Positions 51,365 to 57,300 of a stretch of 64,000 nt of DNA are shown here, in pieces. The stretch is from Lingula anatina. Lineage: Eukaryota; Brachiopoda; Lingulata; Lingulida; Lingulidae. The notes beneath the pieces were generated by a model that did no database searches, had not been told where the DNA came from, and saw only the letters and a list, made by a program, of their open reading frames with translations. The stretch covers positions 72,095 to 136,094 of the forward strand of contig NW_019775214.1 of assembly GCF_001039355.2 (NCBI RefSeq), read 5' to 3'. The position numbers and the translations under genes were made by a program. Each line of letters begins with the position of its first letter. Within the stretch, counting starts at the first letter, position 1.

Positions 51365-54300
51365 CATGCATGCGTGCGTGCGTGTGTGTGTGTGTGTATT
51401 TGTGTGACTGTGTGTGCAGATGTGTGTATGCCGAAAGAGAGAAAGAGAAAGAATTACTGAAAAAAAATTGTGAGAGATCACATCAGGAACAGCAGCCAAA
51501 ATGTGTGTACAGCAAACAGTTTTTCTGACTATTTAACCTCTAGTTGATGTGGTTAAAATACTGGATACCACAACCAGGCATTTCACCCAGACCCCGACCA
51601 GGTAACAATAACAATACGCCTGACAGGAAACTGTTTGGTTAAGGGCAACATGAACCAGATAAAACTTTACCAGATCATATATCTGGTTTCATGTGTAGCC
51701 TACTTCAAAACTGTACATAAATAATTTCGCATGATGACATTTGGTATCTATGCAAACAGTACCATCACTGCTCTATCATTCCAATAGCTCTATAGTATGT
51801 GTACTTCTGCATACTGCAGTTGTTATATCATTCAAAATGCCCAGGTATAAATGTGTGCTTTGATGTGCCCACAGTATCAGCCAGGAATGCCTGCTATCTT
51901 TTACATTGGTAGTTTTCACAACATGTTACAGATATGGCACACTGGGATGGTCAGGGAGAGTTGGAGGGTCACGTTCTAAACAGCATTCTTAAAAAATGTT
52001 TCAGTCACACTCAGAAGTATTAGAACTTTAGGAGGTAGGCACTTTCTTGCAATCCAATCTTGTCTTTATAATCTTCCTGTCATCCTCCTCCCCAACCTCA
52101 CATGTGCATAATGCTGATCTGGGGATTACAGAGGGATTAAATGATCATCCTGACATAGAAACCTAAAGTATTTTAGCTGAAACCATTCTGATGAGACCTG
52201 GTATGCACATACACAAGAAGATTATTACTAGTCACATGGCAGGTAGCAAAAAAATAACCCAGAAATGTTTCATAACTATGTATGCAACTCAAAAATGACT
52301 ACTAATTTGGCTCATTTTACATGCAAGAATGCATTTCATTTTTTTAAAATTCTCTTTAACATATTCACACCTTCCTCCTGTATCATGCCTTCAGACTAAA
52401 AAAAAAAGCCCAATACCTCATCTCACTTAAGGCAACACTACTTAGGACATGAACAATTTACCTAACCCTGTACAATTCTCCAAGAGTTTTCATAATATTA
52501 TAATTTCACCATTTGTTTGTTTCTTAACAGCCTATGGTTTGAAGCATAACACTTGATAATGTAGATTTCTTCTAATCTGACTTTTTTCCAGAAATTGCAG
52601 CTCTTCTTGAAGCAGCAGATCTGCTGGGTAGTCTAATCATAAAGATAATCAACAATAAAAAAACAACAATGGCCAAAATAATCATCAAAACATACTTGTT
52701 AACAAACAAACTTACATCTAAAATGTCTGAATCCATGACGATGGCCTCTGGCATACTTGACTTGTATCCACTATCCCCTGCTAACAGCTAGCTAACCAGT
52801 CGGACCATGTACCTTATCTAACAAACTGCTGAGCCTGTGCTTTTTTAACATATAATACACCTGTGCAGTGTGCTACAAATATATTACCAAATATATCAGA
52901 ATTCAGCCAATGTGAACTCCTTATCTGTGGCTAAAAATAATTAGGAATGCAATTAGTTTTCGAGGAATAACCCTGACATGAAACACCCTGTCCAATTGTT
53001 CTTTTTGTTACTCTCGTGTTATAAGATCTACATCTTGTTGTTTTTTATTATGATGCTCAAAGATATCTGTAAACAATACTGCTGGCGGGAGACCTGGGGC
53101 AGAGGGAGGGAATGGGAACAGCCTATTAATATTCCCTTTTTACCAGACGAGCAGTTAGCCAACACAATCAGCAAATCTTCTGCCTGAACAGTTTCCAAAA
53201 ACAGCTATCTCCTGAGCTGCCATTATCAGTTCATCATATTCTATCAGGAGACAGCTGCTGAGAACTATAAAATTAAAAATACATATTAAGGCAAAGGATA
53301 ACATGAAGTACCTGCTTCATATGCAAAATAAAAGTTTAATCTTGAAATTTCTAAAAATATTAATACTTATTATGAAATAAAAGTTCTATTTCCAGCAATT
53401 TTGCATCATGAAACAATGCAAGTCAATGTTAAGCAATAATCTATTGTTTTTTTGTTTTTTCAAACTACAAAAAGGAAAAAAGACAACTGGATGAATTTGC
53501 AGTTATTGAGACAGCTAAGAACTTCAAGGTGTTTGGACATCTACATGGAAAAAAATCTAATTAATGACATTTCCTTCACAAAAAAAATCAATCAATAATC
53601 CTTCATATTTTCAGATATAGCCCACTCTTTAAAAATCTGAGCAGTCTTAAAGAAAATCACATTTCTACCTAATGCCACAGTATCCAGAGAAAACTTTTAA
53701 TAAGAAAATTCCCATTAAAATACAACTGTCTGAAAACATTTTACGTGGTATTACTTATCACCTGACATTTAACCACCTTGGTTGAACAAGCAAACCCTTA
53801 ATGCACGTCTCTGCATCATTGTAATGCTTAGGATTGATAAATATTGAGAGAGGATCTAAGTCGCAGCATGTGCAAAGACCAAAACAGCAAGGCTTCTTTA
53901 CTTTATGGTAATGTCCTGAAAATTCCAATACCTCAATTACTCTAATATCCTGATTTACCATTTCATCTTACAAAAGCATATTCCTGATATAGGCCCATTT
54001 CTCATGTCACAACTCTGATTATTTTCCCTAGATATTGCCAAAAAGAAATACAGCTCTGGAAAATGTTTTAACAATTTTGTTTAAATTAGGAGAGTTTTTA
54101 CCATATTTCCATCTGAAGGTTGAATAAGGTGGACTGTCTGACTGGGAAACAATATGAAATAGTAAGAAGTAATTAATTAGAATGACAACCAGGGCCTGAT
54201 TAAAAAATACAGATTTAAAAAAACAATCATTTATGTATGATTTCTTTATTTTCATTCAATATAGAAACAGATGCAGCTTACCAAGGATAAGAAGAGAAAT

Positions 54301-57300
54301 TACCTCTCTTAAAAAAGAGTAAAATGTCTACTCTACACAAAGTATAAGCTTCTTGTGAAGTCTTCAAACTCTGTAAATCTTATCTACATGCAGTGTACAT
54401 ATTGCTATATGGCCATGCTTAGAGGCATGGGTCAGTTTGTTTAACCCTCAATGTTGTCATCTATCCTATTACACTCACTGGTAATGTCTCCTTAAACTTT
54501 AAGACATAGCCATACCGACTGGCTCTTTATAACCTTGACTATAGGGCAATAACCAATACATACAATAACGTAATAAATATGCATTGACCTATGCAAAATA
54601 GCTAAGTCAAATTACAATTAAATAGCATCAGAATGAATTAAAATGCCTCATTTTAGCACCTTTTTTCATAGGCATACATATAAATACAACAGAAAGGTGT
54701 TTACTAACAAGCCCCCTCACAAAGTAATTCTGCAGGCAATGCTACTTCTAAAGCGCCATTAATCCAAATACATTATGAACCGGTTTTGGGTATAATACTA
54801 TAGCAATTGCTAGGGTACATTATCTAGACAGGTGAGTCATCGAGAAGTGCAGCGTGACCTATTTCCATGCATGCTCTACCTGACTCCTAAAGCAACTAAG
54901 GTGCTTGGCGCACGATGAAATTACTTTTATTTATCAAACCGGCTGGCACACCATTTTTTAGTTGCAGGGGCGAAAGGTGGGGCCATGCCTAGACCCAACA
55001 TACATCTACCGAGACCTTAAGGCCATGCAAATATTTACCTATTTCACAGACTGTCTTTAGTTAAATTTATCTGTTACACCATAGTGCCTCCACAGACCTG
55101 TAATATTAGATCATTTACCCCTGCCTTAAGCATTACACAACACAGCCCTTCTCTTGCACAGAGTCGACAAAGCAATCACAGGGGGCATAAGGGGTGAAGG
55201 GATGGCACTTACCATGTTGGTGACACTTTAAGTGTCTCCAACGTGACATATCCACCACCTGCTGAGATGCAGGCCCCTATGATGTGATTCATGTCACCGA
55301 GGTTTATGAATTTCATCAGAATTCAAGGCATACACACAGCCCCCTCTTGCTTACTGAGGCAGGAAGTCACAAACATCTCAAAGCACATACAATGGATGCA
55401 AAAGAGAATTCTTCAAATATAAAGTAGCTGGCATACTATCCTCTAGACACCAACCACTTTCTCGTAAGCATTCAAAGCTAAGAAATTTAAGAATGGATAT
55501 CAAAAAACAAAAACATGACAACACTTTCAGCCCAACTGTCAGTGCATGGTTTATAGTTAATTCCGTACAAAAACTAAATGCTCTCATAAAAAATATCTAA
55601 GAGGGGTACAAACATGCAAGATTTTTCTTTACCAAAACAATAATGAAAAAAAGATGAGGCTCCCTTGAAGTAATTAACCTATTCCCTGGCTGAAAGCAAG
55701 CACCTGCTACGAGGTATCTTGAGTGCAATCAGGGCAGGTTTTCCACATCTAGGAGCATGAAATCCAGGGCAGAACATCACACCAAAGCCTACGACTATTT
55801 CATCTTCCACTTCTAAAGCATTTTCTAAAAGCTTCCTAAATACTTAAAAGCAATCTGCGCAGTGGCTTAAGAAAAAAACCATTTATACTTTGGATGATTT
55901 TCTATATGTTCCCTTTGCTTTGATAACTATACAGTCCTCTCTGACCTGAGATAGGAAATATATGATTAATTATACTTGGGAAAGGCTATGTGTAATGTAC
56001 TTCATAAGGCAGTTCTATATTGCACAATTACATTGTCTGTCTGTCATCTGTCCTTTTCCGCAAAACCTGAAACTTAATTGCATCTTTCCTTTCATAGAGG
56101 AAAGGGATTATAGGAGAACAGATCAATATCAATCACCTAGAACCAGAATGAATCATGCTGGCACATGGATTACATAAATTATGCATGAAAGTCGTAAAGG
56201 CACTGCTATAGTCCCTTTCAATTCTCTTTTTACAATTGCACAAGCTTACATCTAATTCTAAATAAGACAGGCTTTCTGTTCCATAATTCACTGTAACATA
56301 ACATTTTCATTCCATCTAATAAACCCTTCATGCATATTGAGATGGAATATGAGTGAGCTAATTTCTTCTAAGTGGCTTAAATTGCTGTAATTAGGATGTA
56401 ACAGGGGTCCCAATCCTCTTCTGACTGTTAGTTCTATGTGCATGGCCTCAAATGTCAAATAAAGTGTAAGTTATCATTCCCAAAATATAGATATAGAGAC
56501 TAAATATTGATCCATAGAAGCACAGGCATTCATCAAATTCGTTTCACTGACATATACTGTACAATAATAACAACATTGTCTTAATAAACACATGCAATAG
56601 GAGCTATTTCTCACATTCTGACAGGAAATATGGGTCTCAAAGGTTGAAAATTTGAGCAACATTAATGATAACAGTGTATAATATAACATTATCAATTAAT
56701 TAATTATACAGTACAAACTGACCTAGAGATTGCACTTTATCTATGGAAATTACTGGATTCCATGCACGCGCCTATATGTGCCATTTAGTGTGTCTAGTAG
56801 CTGATGTATCACACATGCAAATCCGTCTCAGTGTTCTAAGACTGATAAGATTTTAATTCAATATGTCAACAAAAAAATTGCATGCATGCACAGAACACAA
56901 AGTGAATCGAGTACCAAAACTGACATAATATTATGATAATATACCAGTAATCAATACGAATACAGCATCGCAAAGCCTACGCTTTTCTGCTGAAATATAA
57001 ATATTATAAATTTATTGACTTGCATATCATCAAATGCTTCCTGAGAATGAAAATGCGGCAAGCTTAAAACAAGAAAATCAATAACCGGATCCGCCATGTT
57101 GAATCCCCCCAACCTGCTTAAGTTTCCCGCGGACTACCTTGCATATTGCGACGGGAGAAGCCTGAGAGTTGTTATTCAATCCTGCAGCAGGTTGCACCTG
57201 AACATTGGCACTCAGTTTCAACCGAACTTCTTACCTGTGGAGGCACCTGTTTCTGGTCTACCAGCACGTTTGCGTCCCCTCCTCCGGTGTGTCCTTCGCC

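Larger units (their letters stand above)
36281..52715 (-). other. Long ankyrin 5' intron, duplicated then unique part
   Basis: To 46144 this is copy 2 of the block. From 46145 it is unique AT-rich intron. Simple repeats are a T run plus G run at 47636-47667, (AATA)n at 49763-49791 and (GT)n at 51329-51425. A GC-richer patch lies at about 48490-48730. No ankyrin exon is seen. Confidence 0.6.

Noticed and set aside
51305-51528. Cys/Val-rich and His/Thr-rich frames on opposite strands
   Set aside because: Both are translations of a (GT)n/(CA)n microsatellite.
56948-57097. ATGGCGGATCC start on the minus strand giving about 49 codons ([10 protein letters not shown]...)
   Set aside because: The start context is attractive, but the only donor near it (CCG|GTTATT) is weak and the frame soon becomes ordinary AT-rich sequence. 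The ATGGCG may be a YY1-like site instead.
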